IMG/VR virus record: IMGVR_UViG_3300008459_000033
Location: 1-64,000 of that record
DNA: 64,000 bases
Strand: one strand, 5' to 3'
From: a virus
Shown here: piece after piece, positions 1-8,043 of the stretch
Layout: every line of letters begins with the position of its first letter
Numbering within the stretch: position 1 is the first letter of the stretch
Program-made: the position numbers and the translations under genes
The notes under the pieces: model-generated
What the model was told of the DNA's origin: nothing
The model's input: the letters and a program-made list of their open reading frames with translations, nothing else
Databases searched by the model: none

Positions 1-9
1 CAAGAAGTA

Positions 10-342
10 ATGAAAATGTTGAACACTAAACCAGAGTTTAGCGAAGAAGCCAAATACAAAGTTGAGCTACAGGTCAAAGGTGTTGATGTTATTGCTGACT
101 TGTTAGAGACAACTGAGTGGGCAGGTAATCCGCTGACTACCCGAATCAATCTTGACTACAAAGTTGTTGACAAAGACGATAACGGAGAGGACGGATACGA
201 TTGGGAAAATGTTCGATTCTCCAACACTGACTTGAAACAGGTTGATCCAGTTACCAGCAAGTTTGTGTTTATGAATGACAGCGGTGAACGGCTAGTGTTG
301 ACTAAGGTCAAAGAAAAAGCTTTTCACTATGATGCTTTTTAA
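10..342 (+). CDS. Small phage protein of unknown function
   Basis: A 110-residue acidic protein. The ATG at 10 follows a purine-rich AAGAAG, but the frame is open to the left edge, so a longer upstream start cannot be excluded. I recognise no domain, signal peptide or membrane segment. It is the first of a run of co-directional small genes, and the next gene starts 11 nt downstream. Confidence 0.6.
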   Translation: MKMLNTKPEFSEEAKYKVELQVKGVDVIADLLETTEWAGNPLTTRINLDYKVVDKDDNGEDGYDWENVRFSNTDLKQVDPVTSKFVFMNDSGERLVLTKVKEKAFHYDAF

Positions 343-353
343 CTAATGCTTAT

Positions 354-821
354 ATGGATCACAACGCATTGATCAAAGAAATTAAAGGCATTCGCCGTGT
401 TGTGATCAATACTGTTCACGGCGGATTTGGTCTCAGTCACGAGGGTATACTTGCATATCTAGACAAGTGTGGTACGCCTGTATGGACTGAGGCCAATGAT
501 AAGTTTGGCGGAATAATTCCGTTCAACTACTATCTAGTACCTCCAGAGGAACGAATAGAAAGCGATCCTGCAAACTGGCATGACATGACTCTTGCAGAGC
601 GTCAAGCACACAATGCTGCCTACAGCAATACAGTTTTCCATGATCGCGATCTTGAGCGTGACGATCCTTACCTAGTACAGGTGATTCAAGAACTGGGCGC
701 AAAAGCAGCCGGAAGGCATGCAGAGTTAAAAGTTGTTGAGATTCCTTCAGATGTAGAGTGGCAGATAAGCGAGTATGACGGCAACGAGTGGGTAGCAGAA
801 AAACACAGAACTTGGTCATGA
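354..821 (+). CDS. Conserved phage protein ('GGFGLS...EWVAEKHRTW' family)
   Basis: A 155-residue soluble protein. The N-terminal 'VVINTVHGGFGLS', a central 'RDDPYLVQVIQELG' and the C-terminal 'EYDGNEWVAEKHRTW' match a family I recognise from many tailed phages, always as a hypothetical protein. Its function is unknown. It has no membrane segment or catalytic motif I can name. It lies in the early-type small-gene block and is followed after 4 nt by the first member of the LKW-motif family. Confidence 0.75.
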   Translation: MDHNALIKEIKGIRRVVINTVHGGFGLSHEGILAYLDKCGTPVWTEANDKFGGIIPFNYYLVPPEERIESDPANWHDMTLAERQAHNAAYSNTVFHDRDLERDDPYLVQVIQELGAKAAGRHAELKVVEIPSDVEWQISEYDGNEWVAEKHRTWS

Positions 822-825
822 TTGG

Positions 826-1071
826 ATGGCTGGAAACAAAATAGCCACACTGGATGCAATCTTAGTGACTCGTGCTAAGATTAAATTCCCATACCGTATA
901 AACTTTGATAACATTACACACAATCAAATTGAAGAAATGGCTGTTTGGTGTATTAATAACTGCACAGACCTATGGCGAGAAGAACACTATCATGCCTTAT
1001 ACTTTCAATTTGCAGATGAACGAGATGCTATGATGTTTATGTTGAAGTGGGGCGGTGTTGGCAGAACATAA
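826..1071 (+). CDS. Short LKW-motif family protein (member 1)
   Basis: An 81-residue protein ending in 'FQFADERDAMMFMLKWGG'. This C-terminal pattern (aromatic-x-F, acidic stretch, DA, hydrophobic run, K/R-W) recurs in the next several genes and again at 53078. I infer a small paralogous family of unknown function. The motif looks like one beta strand followed by an amphipathic helix. No catalytic residues are obvious. Confidence 0.7.
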   Translation: MAGNKIATLDAILVTRAKIKFPYRINFDNITHNQIEEMAVWCINNCTDLWREEHYHALYFQFADERDAMMFMLKWGGVGRT

Positions 1072-1078
1072 AACATAT

Positions 1079-1306
1079 ATGAAAAATAATACCGACGATA
1101 CAGTAATTGCTTTAAATAATGCCTACCAACAATGGAAGAAAGAACCAAAGACTGGCAGCAAATATGCTCACTTTGATAGAATGGTTGAGGAGTGCTTTGG
1201 TATTAAATTGATTAAGTTCAACGACCATCCCAGCGGTTGGACCTACAAAGAACTTAAAATTGTCAATCAAGAAATGTACAGTATGTTTCTATTCAAATAC
1301 CTATGA
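1079..1306 (+). CDS. Short protein, diverged LKW-motif family member
   Basis: A 75-residue protein from ATG 1079, placed just after the upstream stop. An in-frame start at 1055 would overlap that gene by 17 nt. The C-terminus 'VNQEMYSMFLFKYL' sits where the neighbours have 'DA..F.LKW', so it may be a diverged member. The stop overlaps the next start as ATGA. Function unknown. Confidence 0.6.
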   Translation: MKNNTDDTVIALNNAYQQWKKEPKTGSKYAHFDRMVEECFGIKLIKFNDHPSGWTYKELKIVNQEMYSMFLFKYL

Positions 1307-1569
1307 CAAGAAAAACAATCGTTAGCCATTGGAGATTTGAAGATGGCAAGACCTGTCCTAATCCCGGAAGTCAATGGGAAATGGAACCGCCGCCTCGCGG
1401 CTGGTACTGTTGGGTATATCCTAGCGACGATCAAGCGTTTGCAGAGTGGATGAAACTTACTTGTCCTACAACAGATATTTGTCATCGTTTTAACAGCGGT
1501 GATCCTATGTGGACTGTTTATATCAAAGACGACATCGAAGCAACTGTATTTCAGTTGATGTGGTTATGA
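1303..1569 (+). CDS. Short LKW-motif family protein (member 2)
   Basis: An 88-residue Trp- and Pro-rich protein that begins at the ATGA overlap with the gene before it. It ends in 'VYIKDDIEATVFQLMWL', the family's C-terminal motif with MW in place of KW. The N-terminal half shares nothing obvious with the other members, so the common element is confined to the last 20 residues. Function unknown. Confidence 0.65.
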   Translation: MTRKTIVSHWRFEDGKTCPNPGSQWEMEPPPRGWYCWVYPSDDQAFAEWMKLTCPTTDICHRFNSGDPMWTVYIKDDIEATVFQLMWL

Positions 1570-1976
1570 GTCCAGTAAAAATACAACCATGGCAGTATCG
1601 TATGTTAGATAAAATGCAAGGTATCAAAAAAGGTCAGCTGTCTATGATGATTGCTGGTCGTCAATTTGGAAAGAGTGTACTTAGTAGCCAAGCATTTAAA
1701 CGACTGTGGGAAGACCTACATGCTCGCCCCGTAGAAAACATGGTGCTCAGTGAAGGCACAGTCTACGGCAGTCGTTACTATACAGTGGAACCCGTGGGCG
1801 GTTATTGGCCAGATATGGAAGTATGGTGTCATGAAACATTCGGCGAAACTGGCAGTATCTGGGCCGAGACTAAGAATCTAACACCGACACCTCACAAGCG
1901 ATGGTATGCTAACAATCGTAAGTTTTGGTTTAAAAACGAAGCCGACAGGTTGATGTTTATATTGAGATGGCGATGA
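1566..1976 (+). CDS. Walker A-containing LKW-motif protein (terminase-like N-terminus)
   Basis: A 136-residue protein; the ATG at 1566 forms an ATGA overlap with the previous stop. Residues 30-37 read 'AGRQFGKS', a Walker A/P-loop resembling the ATPase motif of phage large terminases, preceded by 'IQPWQYRMLD' as in terminase adenine-binding regions. Residues 118-136 are the 'FWFKNEADRLMFILRW' family motif. It is far too short for a terminase (normally above 400 residues) and shows no Walker B or nuclease domain. It is either a terminase fragment reused in this family or a small P-loop protein. Confidence 0.7.
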   Translation: MSPVKIQPWQYRMLDKMQGIKKGQLSMMIAGRQFGKSVLSSQAFKRLWEDLHARPVENMVLSEGTVYGSRYYTVEPVGGYWPDMEVWCHETFGETGSIWAETKNLTPTPHKRWYANNRKFWFKNEADRLMFILRWR

Positions 1977-2209
1977 TTCAGGATGACACTTGGCCTCCGC
2001 CAGCAAACTGGACTCAAGTTTTTATTCCGTGGGAACAGATGCTCGAACAACGACCTAACTGTTTAGAGTTAACTAATTGGGTAGAGAAAGAATATCAAGG
2101 AATTGGTAGATATCAACTACGTGGTCCAGATTGGGCACCAACAGCAGGTTTTTTATTTTATTTTGAGAATGATAAAGATGCTGCAATTTTTATACTTAAA
2201 TGGGCATGA
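1973..2209 (+). CDS. Short LKW-motif family protein (member 4)
   Basis: A 78-residue protein. The ATG at 1973 gives an ATGA overlap. Another ATG at 1967 lies inside the RW codons of the upstream gene. The C-terminus 'FYFENDKDAAIFILKW' is the clearest example of the family motif. The N-terminus is Trp- and Pro-rich. Function unknown. Confidence 0.65.
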   Translation: MIQDDTWPPPANWTQVFIPWEQMLEQRPNCLELTNWVEKEYQGIGRYQLRGPDWAPTAGFLFYFENDKDAAIFILKWA

Positions 2210-2463
2210 ATATACAAGACGAAATACTAAACAGGGCCGGCGAGGAATTAGCTCGAGAAATTGATCGAGAAGTACTTTGGGGCATGCTAGTTGGCATAGG
2301 ATGGCACCGTGTTATGATTGACCGCCTACAAGACAACAATCACGCCATAGACATTACTATATGGTTAACAGAATATTGCACAGGTGCATATGAACGTAAT
2401 GGTAGAGACTTCCTCTTTGAAGATAGCAAAGATGCAACTATGTTTATAATGAAATGGCTATAA
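2206..2463 (+). CDS. Short LKW-motif family protein (member 5)
   Basis: An 85-residue protein from ATG 2206 (ATGA overlap; 2200 is an in-frame alternative inside the upstream KW codons). The N-terminal half 'AGEELAREIDREVLWGML' is a charged amphipathic helix resembling helices in phage capsid or scaffold proteins, though this is only a resemblance. It ends in 'FEDSKDATMFIMKWL', the family motif. Confidence 0.65.
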   Translation: MNIQDEILNRAGEELAREIDREVLWGMLVGIGWHRVMIDRLQDNNHAIDITIWLTEYCTGAYERNGRDFLFEDSKDATMFIMKWL

Positions 2464-2837
2464 GAAAAGACCACTCGGGCGCAATTGATCAATTTTTAGC
2501 CGACTCGTATTTCCAACATCATAATCCCTACACTCACAGACCGCCTCAATATAAGTACAACGTAGTGCAACATGAAGGAGAACAACGAGTGGAAGAATGT
2601 AGAGAACTAGTTATACATGAGTTTACCATGGGTGACGTTGACGACCCAGACCTATATGCTGCACAGCCTTTGTACGAGTGGGAAAAAAGTGATTTTGGAC
2701 AATGGGTTATGAAACATGCAGCGGATACACCTACTTGGCATCGTATGGCAGATAATCTAAGCTACGGATATCGTTACACAATCACAGCAAAATTTATGGG
2801 GCCAGCACTAACAGAGATGCTGCTTAGAAAAAGCTAA
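2454..2837 (+). CDS. Conserved phage protein of unknown function
   Basis: A 127-residue protein. Its ATG at 2454 is embedded in the AAATGG codons for the conserved Lys-Trp of the upstream gene. Residues 90-127 ('FGQWVMKHAADTPTW' onward) look like the tail of a conserved phage family. The LKW motif itself is absent. It ends in TAATG, coupling it to the next gene. Confidence 0.6.
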   Translation: MAIRKDHSGAIDQFLADSYFQHHNPYTHRPPQYKYNVVQHEGEQRVEECRELVIHEFTMGDVDDPDLYAAQPLYEWEKSDFGQWVMKHAADTPTWHRMADNLSYGYRYTITAKFMGPALTEMLLRKS

Positions 2838-3088
2838 TGGGTACAGCACCAGTTGCAATGATGAAAGCTCCAAAGCGAGAGTATCATCCAAATGAAGAAC
2901 TTATGTCAGTGCTTGAGCAATATCACGTTGTTAGAGTAGAGGACAGTGAGTTTAATCAAAAGCTAGTATGGTGTCTAGCAAATTGCCAAAAGAAGTTTAG
3001 AGACTTATCGGATAGAAATTGCAGGGCATGGTACTTTGAACATGAACAAGATGCTATAATGTTTGCAATGCGCTGGGGCAGCGATTGA
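2837..3088 (+). CDS. Short LKW-motif family protein (member 6)
   Basis: An 83-residue protein that starts in the TAATG overlap and ends in 'YFEHEQDAIMFAMRWGSD', the family motif. It is the last member of the tandem array and is followed by a consensus sigma70 promoter whose -35 begins four bases before this gene's end. Function unknown. Confidence 0.65.
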   Translation: MGTAPVAMMKAPKREYHPNEELMSVLEQYHVVRVEDSEFNQKLVWCLANCQKKFRDLSDRNCRAWYFEHEQDAIMFAMRWGSD

Positions 3089-3113
3089 CATTCTTAGACT
3101 TTGATTGTATAAT
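3085..3113 (+). promoter_or_regulatory. Sigma70-type promoter, perfect consensus
   Basis: TTGACA at 3085-3090, a 17-nt spacer and TATAAT at 3108-3113, 30 nt upstream of the gene at 3143. Both hexamers and the spacer match the bacterial housekeeping consensus exactly, implying transcription by unmodified host RNA polymerase. Confidence 0.85.
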
Positions 3114-3142
3114 AAAGTTATTAACATACTTAGGTAAACAAA

Positions 3143-3547
3143 ATGAAAATCGGATTTAGTTTGGGTCGTTGTGTTCGTGACATTGTCAACGGTGATATTG
3201 GACTCGACGAAGTTGCTTTTATTATTACTGCAACATCTATTTCATCAGTAGAACAACTAGACGGTGTTATTCAAACTTATTTGTATGAGCCGAATTATCT
3301 GTTGGGCTACGATCGACAGGAATGCATAGATGTTGCAAGAGCACTATGGGATACTAATCGACTTTTGCAGCCACGCCGTCAAGGTCTGCATCGTCACATG
3401 CAACCAGAAAATAGTCTTTGGGTAGACATGTTCCCCACTGCACTCAGCGAAAATCAAAGTGTTAAAACTGCATGGGATGCATATCGCTTTATGTTGCACA
3501 TGGTTGAAAATGTTGAAAATGAAGCATTGGATACATTCAAGCAATGA
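3143..3547 (+). CDS. Conserved phage protein ('MKIGFSLGRCVRDIV')
   Basis: A 134-residue soluble protein and the first gene after the consensus promoter. The N-terminus 'KIGFSLGRCVRDIVNG' is a pattern I associate with conserved hypothetical proteins of aquatic phages. No catalytic motif is visible. It overlaps the next gene by ATGA, so the two are probably co-translated. Confidence 0.65.
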   Translation: MKIGFSLGRCVRDIVNGDIGLDEVAFIITATSISSVEQLDGVIQTYLYEPNYLLGYDRQECIDVARALWDTNRLLQPRRQGLHRHMQPENSLWVDMFPTALSENQSVKTAWDAYRFMLHMVENVENEALDTFKQ

Positions 3548-3816
3548 TCAGCTTTAATTTTAATCTACGTAACCCGTGGAGTAATACGTTTAAGAATCTG
3601 TGGAATCGTGTCTACAAAACTCCATTTAAAAACAAGTTTATCGAACTAGAAGTTACTAGAGATTTTACACTTGTGTCTGTTATGTTTAATTGGACTATGC
3701 GACAAAGTCACGCTGGATTAGATATTGAACTAGGATTATTTGGTTATTGTTTTCGCTTTAATTTCTATGACAATCGTCATTGGAGTCAAATTACCAACGA
3801 ATGGGACACTATATGA
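3544..3816 (+). CDS. Conserved phage protein of unknown function
   Basis: A 90-residue protein rich in Phe, Asn and Trp, ending 'FYDNRHWSQITNEWDTI'. The alternating aromatic pattern suggests a small beta-rich fold. No known domain is recognised. It is coupled by ATGA overlaps to both neighbours. Confidence 0.6.
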   Translation: MISFNFNLRNPWSNTFKNLWNRVYKTPFKNKFIELEVTRDFTLVSVMFNWTMRQSHAGLDIELGLFGYCFRFNFYDNRHWSQITNEWDTI

Positions 3817-4178
3817 TAGATACAATTTTCATAGTATTAACACTGCTAACCCTTAAGCACTTCTTCTGCGATTTTGTAATTCAGTTCCACTACATGGTTC
3901 TTGAAAAAGGAACCTACGGTGCAATAGGTGGAATTCATCACAGCGCATTTCACGGTTTGTTTACACTCCTTATTCTATTGTTTTTTGCACCGCAATATGC
4001 AATCTGGTTGGCCTTTGTAGATTTTGTAGTCCATTATCATATAGATTGGGCTAAAATGAATATTAATCGTATCAAGAACTATACTCCAAAAGACGACGGA
4101 TTTTGGCTTTGGTTAGGCATTGACCAATTAGCACACAGTCTAACCTATCTAGGAATCGTGTATTTTATTTTTCGTTGA
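3813..4178 (+). CDS. DUF3307-type integral membrane protein
   Basis: A 121-residue protein from ATG 3813 (ATGA overlap). Three or four hydrophobic segments are visible, near residues 4-20, 45-62, 65-78 and 100-120. The His-rich pattern 'GGIHHSAFHGL' followed by 'VHYHIDWAK' matches the DUF3307 membrane family found in bacteria and phages. Its biochemical role is unknown; the conserved histidines could bind a metal. Confidence 0.75.
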   Translation: MIDTIFIVLTLLTLKHFFCDFVIQFHYMVLEKGTYGAIGGIHHSAFHGLFTLLILLFFAPQYAIWLAFVDFVVHYHIDWAKMNINRIKNYTPKDDGFWLWLGIDQLAHSLTYLGIVYFIFR

Positions 4179-4206
4179 ATATCAAGTACTTTTAGATAAG
4201 TACTAA

Positions 4207-4212
4207 TATAAT
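4207..4212 (+). promoter_or_regulatory. Putative -10 element upstream of the ClpP-like gene
   Basis: TATAAT at 4207-4212, with an imperfect -35 near 4184 and a repeated AAGTACT around it. A CGGAG ribosome-binding site lies 8 nt before the GTG start at 4229. Confidence 0.45.
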
Positions 4213-4228
4213 ACAACGGAGCCATTGT

Positions 4229-4786
4229 GTGAAAAAGATTGACGAATTTAATGCTCAAGACCGTATAGACCTAAAGCTACTTGAAAATTCAGTTCATTTT
4301 CTCACAGGTGAAATCTGCGAAGAAAACATAGCCGCAGCTATAAAATGGGTCTTATACGAAAATTTAGAATCCAAAGATAAAGTCCTTACCCTGTACATAA
4401 ACAGTACCGGTGGAGATTTGTACTCTGCATTTGCCCTTATTGATGTAATAGGCAATAGCCGTCATCCTATTAGAACTATAGGAATTGGTGCTGTAATGAG
4501 TGCAGCATTTTTGATATTTGCAGCAGGCTCAAAGGGGCAAAGATATGCTGCCGCTAATACTAGCTTTATGTGTCATCAGTTCACTGAAAGCATGGAAAGT
4601 AAATATCACGATCTCAAAGCCACAATGAAAGGCAACGAGCTGTGCAATGTTAACATGGTTGATTTTCTTAAATCGGCCACTGGGTTGTCAGCATCTGTTG
4701 TCAAGCGTAAACTTCTACCTGCAAGTGATGTATATCTAAGCTCTGCAGAAGTTTTAGAACTTAACGTAGCCGATCACATTTTATAA
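4229..4786 (+). CDS. ClpP-like serine protease
   Basis: A 185-residue protein with a GTG start and a good CGGAG site. The ClpP triad is present in order and spacing: Ser91 in 'GAVMSAAF', His116 in 'SFMCHQF' and Asp167 in 'PASDVYLS'. The 'NSTGGDLYSA' oxyanion strand lies at 58-67. Length matches the ClpP family. In phages such proteins act as head-maturation proteases or self-assembling chambered proteases. No capsid gene is nearby, so the substrate is unclear. Confidence 0.88.
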   Translation: MKKIDEFNAQDRIDLKLLENSVHFLTGEICEENIAAAIKWVLYENLESKDKVLTLYINSTGGDLYSAFALIDVIGNSRHPIRTIGIGAVMSAAFLIFAAGSKGQRYAAANTSFMCHQFTESMESKYHDLKATMKGNELCNVNMVDFLKSATGLSASVVKRKLLPASDVYLSSAEVLELNVADHIL

Positions 4787-4789
4787 ATA
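4782..4789 (+). promoter_or_regulatory. T4-late-type promoter box TATAAATA
   Basis: TATAAATA at 4782-4789, overlapping the end of the ClpP-like gene and 36 nt upstream of the ATG at 4825. It is identical to the T4 late promoter core. Confidence 0.55.
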
Positions 4790-4824
4790 CGTCAGTGGGG
4801 CTAGTGTGCCTTTGGAGTAGACGT

Positions 4825-5481
4825 ATGCAAAATTTGTTTACAGACAATGATATTATTGACCCCAACAGGGTTATTTCGTGTTTATCGGAAAAGTTAAATC
4901 GCACAGAGTATCTAAGTACAGAAGATCTAATAAAAATTGTACGAATGATACTGCCTAGAAAATCCGGGATAAAAATAACATTTCAACGAGCCAGATCCGC
5001 AAAGGATTGTTTTATGGTCAACGGTTATTTTGATTCAGAAGTTCCTAAAGACATCGAACTTCAAATCTGCTGTTCGAGTTATAAAAAGCGTTTTCCGCTA
5101 ACTCCCGGACTGAAGAAATTTATAATAGAAGATATTGCAGACACACTGTGTCACGAAAGCATACACAGAAAACAGTTTAAACTTCGCGGTAAAGAGTCGT
5201 CAACAACTGACACGGGCATTGCTGAGAGAGACTATTATCTTGACCCCGATGAAATGTTTGCATTCTCAGTAAACATAGCACATAATCTACATCGAAAGTT
5301 TGGAAAAACTGCTGTTAAAAAACTCAGCAATGTAAAGCGAGTAATTAAAGTTGACAGCTACCTAGCAGACTATTATTTTTGGTTTTATAACGATCAGCCG
5401 TTTAGACGTATGCTCAAGCTAATTTTCCAAAATCTACAGGCCATTGAGAAAGGACGAGTCTGTCACCGTTCTTTAATTTGA
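4825..5481 (+). CDS. Putative HESIH zinc metallopeptidase-like protein
   Basis: A 218-residue protein. The ATG at 4825 has GGAG nine bases upstream; a GTG at 4795 is a less likely longer start. 'TLCHESIHRKQF' holds an HExxH zinc motif near residue 110, and 'DPDEMFAFS' about 30 residues later could supply the third ligand, as in gluzincin-type peptidases. No signal peptide or membrane segment. The substrate could be a virion protein or peptidoglycan crosslink; neither is established. Confidence 0.6.
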   Translation: MQNLFTDNDIIDPNRVISCLSEKLNRTEYLSTEDLIKIVRMILPRKSGIKITFQRARSAKDCFMVNGYFDSEVPKDIELQICCSSYKKRFPLTPGLKKFIIEDIADTLCHESIHRKQFKLRGKESSTTDTGIAERDYYLDPDEMFAFSVNIAHNLHRKFGKTAVKKLSNVKRVIKVDSYLADYYFWFYNDQPFRRMLKLIFQNLQAIEKGRVCHRSLI

Positions 5482-5486
5482 TCTTC

Positions 5487-5494
5487 GATAAATA
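5487..5494 (+). promoter_or_regulatory. T4-late-type promoter box GATAAATA
   Basis: GATAAATA, 26 nt upstream of the fibre-like gene at 5521. The same octamer precedes the fibre genes at 56068 and 59351. Confidence 0.6.
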
Positions 5495-5520
5495 CACTAT
5501 CAAATAATGGATTTTAAACT

Positions 5521-6408
5521 ATGAGCCAAATTCAAATCGCTATGTCCGGAGTTACCGCTGGAAAATACGGAAACAGCAAGCAAATTCCTACCTTTACTGT
5601 AGATGCTAGAGGACGAATGACTTGGGCAGCTGATTTAGATATCGAAACTACGGTGACTGTAAAAGCTGGAAATTACAACAAATCAATAAATCTAAATGTA
5701 GATACACTAAATTTCAACGACAGCGACACTGTATCTTTTGCACACACCGATGACGGTATTGTTGCAAATGTGAATCCAACAATCTATAGTAAATCAAAAT
5801 TAGAATCTGCAGGGGCGTTGTTAAAGAACGACTACGGCGTTATACCCGGTGATCTTAGAGTAGAGAATAAATTACTCGCCTTTGGTGTTGATGCCGGATC
5901 TGCATCAATTACTGAATTAAAAGTAGACACTGTTAAATCAGCGTCTAATGAAATAGATTTTAAAATTAAACAAATAAATCTACTTGCCGGCGAATCTACA
6001 GCCACTGGACCATTTGGAAATTCATTTGCTGGAATTTCATTGCTTCGATCACGAGGTAGTAACGATGCTCCAATAAATGTTGAAGATCAAGATTGTCTTC
6101 ATACTGTAGATTTTCGAGGATTTCAAGGCGAAGGTTATAAATCATTTGGTGGAATATCTTGCAAAATATTTTCATACAACAATCAACTTACAGGTAATAC
6201 ATATCTTTATTCAATGGATGCCCAATTGAAATTAACCACCGCGGGGCTACTTGGACCAGTATTCATAGCTCCTTTGTTTTCATCATCGGGGTTAACAGAA
6301 GAAGAAAAATTAGCCGTACCACAAATGCCAGGACATATTGTCTATAATAAAACACTAGACAAATTCCAAGGATATACAAAGAATTCTGGTTGGGTAGATT
6401 TGAGTTAA
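5521..6408 (+). CDS. Tail-fibre-like structural protein
   Basis: A 295-residue protein. The N-terminal 'IPTFTVDARGRMT' repeat is typical of long tail fibres of T4-like phages. The segment 'ASITELKVDTVK' resembles 'ASITNLKVETVK' in the protein at 59351, so the two share a module. It has no membrane or enzymatic motif. A late-type box precedes it. It is probably a short fibre or accessory receptor-binding component, and it is the last structural gene before the enzyme island. Confidence 0.7.
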   Translation: MSQIQIAMSGVTAGKYGNSKQIPTFTVDARGRMTWAADLDIETTVTVKAGNYNKSINLNVDTLNFNDSDTVSFAHTDDGIVANVNPTIYSKSKLESAGALLKNDYGVIPGDLRVENKLLAFGVDAGSASITELKVDTVKSASNEIDFKIKQINLLAGESTATGPFGNSFAGISLLRSRGSNDAPINVEDQDCLHTVDFRGFQGEGYKSFGGISCKIFSYNNQLTGNTYLYSMDAQLKLTTAGLLGPVFIAPLFSSSGLTEEEKLAVPQMPGHIVYNKTLDKFQGYTKNSGWVDLS

Positions 6409-6671
6409 TGAATACTATCAAAGATTATAATGCCAAATACACTGTTTTACAAAACGGTGAGGTAATTAGAAAATTTGAAGCTAATCTATATGCATGGCAA
6501 GAAACGTTTAGACAGGTGTTTGGTCCCGGATCACATGCTGATAGTATGATACAAGAGTGGAATGGAAAAAATCAAATTTTTGTAGATCCCGTACATTGGG
6601 ATAATCCAACTTGTTGTGCTTCTTGTAAAGAAGAAGCTAAAAAAATTATCGAAAAGGCAAATCAATCTTAA
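6408..6671 (+). CDS. Small protein with CCxxC motif
   Basis: An 87-residue protein starting in the TAATG overlap with the fibre-like gene. 'TCCASCKEEA' near the C-terminus could bind a metal or form a disulphide. I recognise no family. Tight coupling suggests a fibre-associated or assembly role. It ends 5 nt from the convergent gene at 6677. Confidence 0.55.
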   Translation: MNTIKDYNAKYTVLQNGEVIRKFEANLYAWQETFRQVFGPGSHADSMIQEWNGKNQIFVDPVHWDNPTCCASCKEEAKKIIEKANQS

Positions 6672-6676
6672 ACTAA

Positions 6677-7408
6677 TCACAGGGGTGGATTATTTTTATG
6701 TCCCCACCAGTGGAGTTTAGTTTTTTCTTTTATAACATCCCAATCGATGTACAACGGTTTTTCTTCTCCAGTGTCTACAGTCATTACTTGTTTATGATGA
6801 ACTATTCTACGCATTTGTTCTTTTAGAAATTCATTTTTATCTGTTTGACTAAACTTCCAATTATTAGGTCCAAAGATAGGACAACAATACACATTATCAG
6901 AATCTGGATCTTTTAAAAATTTCATTATATTAATTGCATCATCGGGATATGGAAGATTTAAAGAATCTAATGTGTTGATAATAAATTCAATGGATTTAAT
7001 ATAATATAGCATATACTCAGTATCGACACTTTCAAATGCCCAGAATGGAATAGCGGGCTTGTTACTAGGATATGAAAAACGCAAATACATATAATCCTTT
7101 CCGGCAACCTGTATAATGTTGTGTTCCATTAATTGATAAAATTTATAAGGAGATGAAATAGAAATTTCATACAACTCATTATAAATTATTGGATCATTAT
7201 CTGTAAAATGATCAGACAGTGATACTACAGATCCGTCATTTCCATAAAATTTTGCATATTTGTTGCTATAGATATAGATTCCATCATCTGCATATTCTTG
7301 GATAAAACTACTCTTATCTTCAAATACCGGAATCTCTGCTCCGTGCGTGTACTCAGTTAGCTTATCCTTAGACCAGCTTTCTATTTTTTGTTTTAACTGT
7401 TCTTTCAT
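6677..7408 (-). CDS. Unknown protein in operon with sulfotransferase
   Basis: A 243-residue Tyr- and Trp-rich soluble protein with no recognised domain. It overlaps the sulfotransferase by 4 nt and is expressed after it from the divergent promoter at about 8020. 'PFWAFESVDTEYMLYYIKSI' and the C-terminal 'LHWWGHKNNPPL' are its most distinctive stretches. It may be a substrate-presenting partner of the sulfotransferase, but this is a guess from position. Confidence 0.55.
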   Translation of the reverse strand: MKEQLKQKIESWSKDKLTEYTHGAEIPVFEDKSSFIQEYADDGIYIYSNKYAKFYGNDGSVVSLSDHFTDNDPIIYNELYEISISSPYKFYQLMEHNIIQVAGKDYMYLRFSYPSNKPAIPFWAFESVDTEYMLYYIKSIEFIINTLDSLNLPYPDDAINIMKFLKDPDSDNVYCCPIFGPNNWKFSQTDKNEFLKEQMRRIVHHKQVMTVDTGEEKPLYIDWDVIKEKTKLHWWGHKNNPPL

Positions 7409-8016
7409 GTTGGATATGTGTACTTTAAAAAATCTAAATCTCTTTCAAACATTCTTGCTATTGTTTTTTTACTTTTTGTACTAAAATATTTCCAGTGCTC
7501 GTTATGATCAAACTCAGTTAAATCTGGTAACTCAACATTGCAATTCAAATATTCTTGAACTATTTTAAAATCAGTTTCTAATTGTTCGGCTTTTAAAATA
7601 AAATCAACACATTCATTATTATAATTTAAAAAATCTATCTGGCAATGAAATCGATTAAACCACCTAGGAAAGTCAAATACTATTTCTGGATTAGCATAGT
7701 CTTCTATCCAATCATCAAAGGGTTTTAAATCCATTAGTGATTGATCATTCCAATCTAACCAATACCCTTCAGAAGAAATTTTTCTATAAAAACTCCATAC
7801 CCTTGCCCATGGATTGCGAACAACACTAACAGTCTTTCCAGTTGGGATATGATCCCTAACCATTTTTAAATTAGGATGATCGATCATCCAACTGTCGGTG
7901 TCATTTACTATGAAGTTGGGTTTAAGCCAAGATGAAATAATTTTTTTCATTCCCATGCCAGTGCGGGGAATATGAATGTAGCTTAGTTGCGGATCTTGAA
8001 TGTGGAACGTTCCCAT
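7405..8016 (-). CDS. PAPS-dependent sulfotransferase
   Basis: A 203-residue protein. 'IHIPRTGMGM' (residues 14-23) is the 5'-phosphosulfate-binding loop and 'VVRNPWARVWSFY' (65-77) the 3'-phosphate-binding motif of the sulfotransferase superfamily. It would transfer sulfate from PAPS to a hydroxyl or amine, usually on a carbohydrate. The ATG at 8016 is preferred over an upstream TTG because TATAAATA lies four bases before it, matching the arrangement at the divergent gene. Confidence 0.85.
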   Translation of the reverse strand: MGTFHIQDPQLSYIHIPRTGMGMKKIISSWLKPNFIVNDTDSWMIDHPNLKMVRDHIPTGKTVSVVRNPWARVWSFYRKISSEGYWLDWNDQSLMDLKPFDDWIEDYANPEIVFDFPRWFNRFHCQIDFLNYNNECVDFILKAEQLETDFKIVQEYLNCNVELPDLTEFDHNEHWKYFSTKSKKTIARMFERDLDFLKYTYPT

Positions 8017-8020
8017 GAAA

Positions 8021-8028
8021 TATTTATA
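8021..8028 (-). promoter_or_regulatory. T4-late-type box TATAAATA, minus strand, abutting ATG
   Basis: On the minus strand TATAAATA is followed by TTTC and then the ATG of the sulfotransferase. If transcription starts where T4 late promoters do, the mRNA has almost no leader. Confidence 0.65.
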
Positions 8029-8043
8029 CGTCAATTTAACTAG

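Noticed and set aside
1566-1976. A functional large terminase subunit
   Set aside because: It is only 136 residues with a P-loop but no Walker B, coupling motif or nuclease domain.
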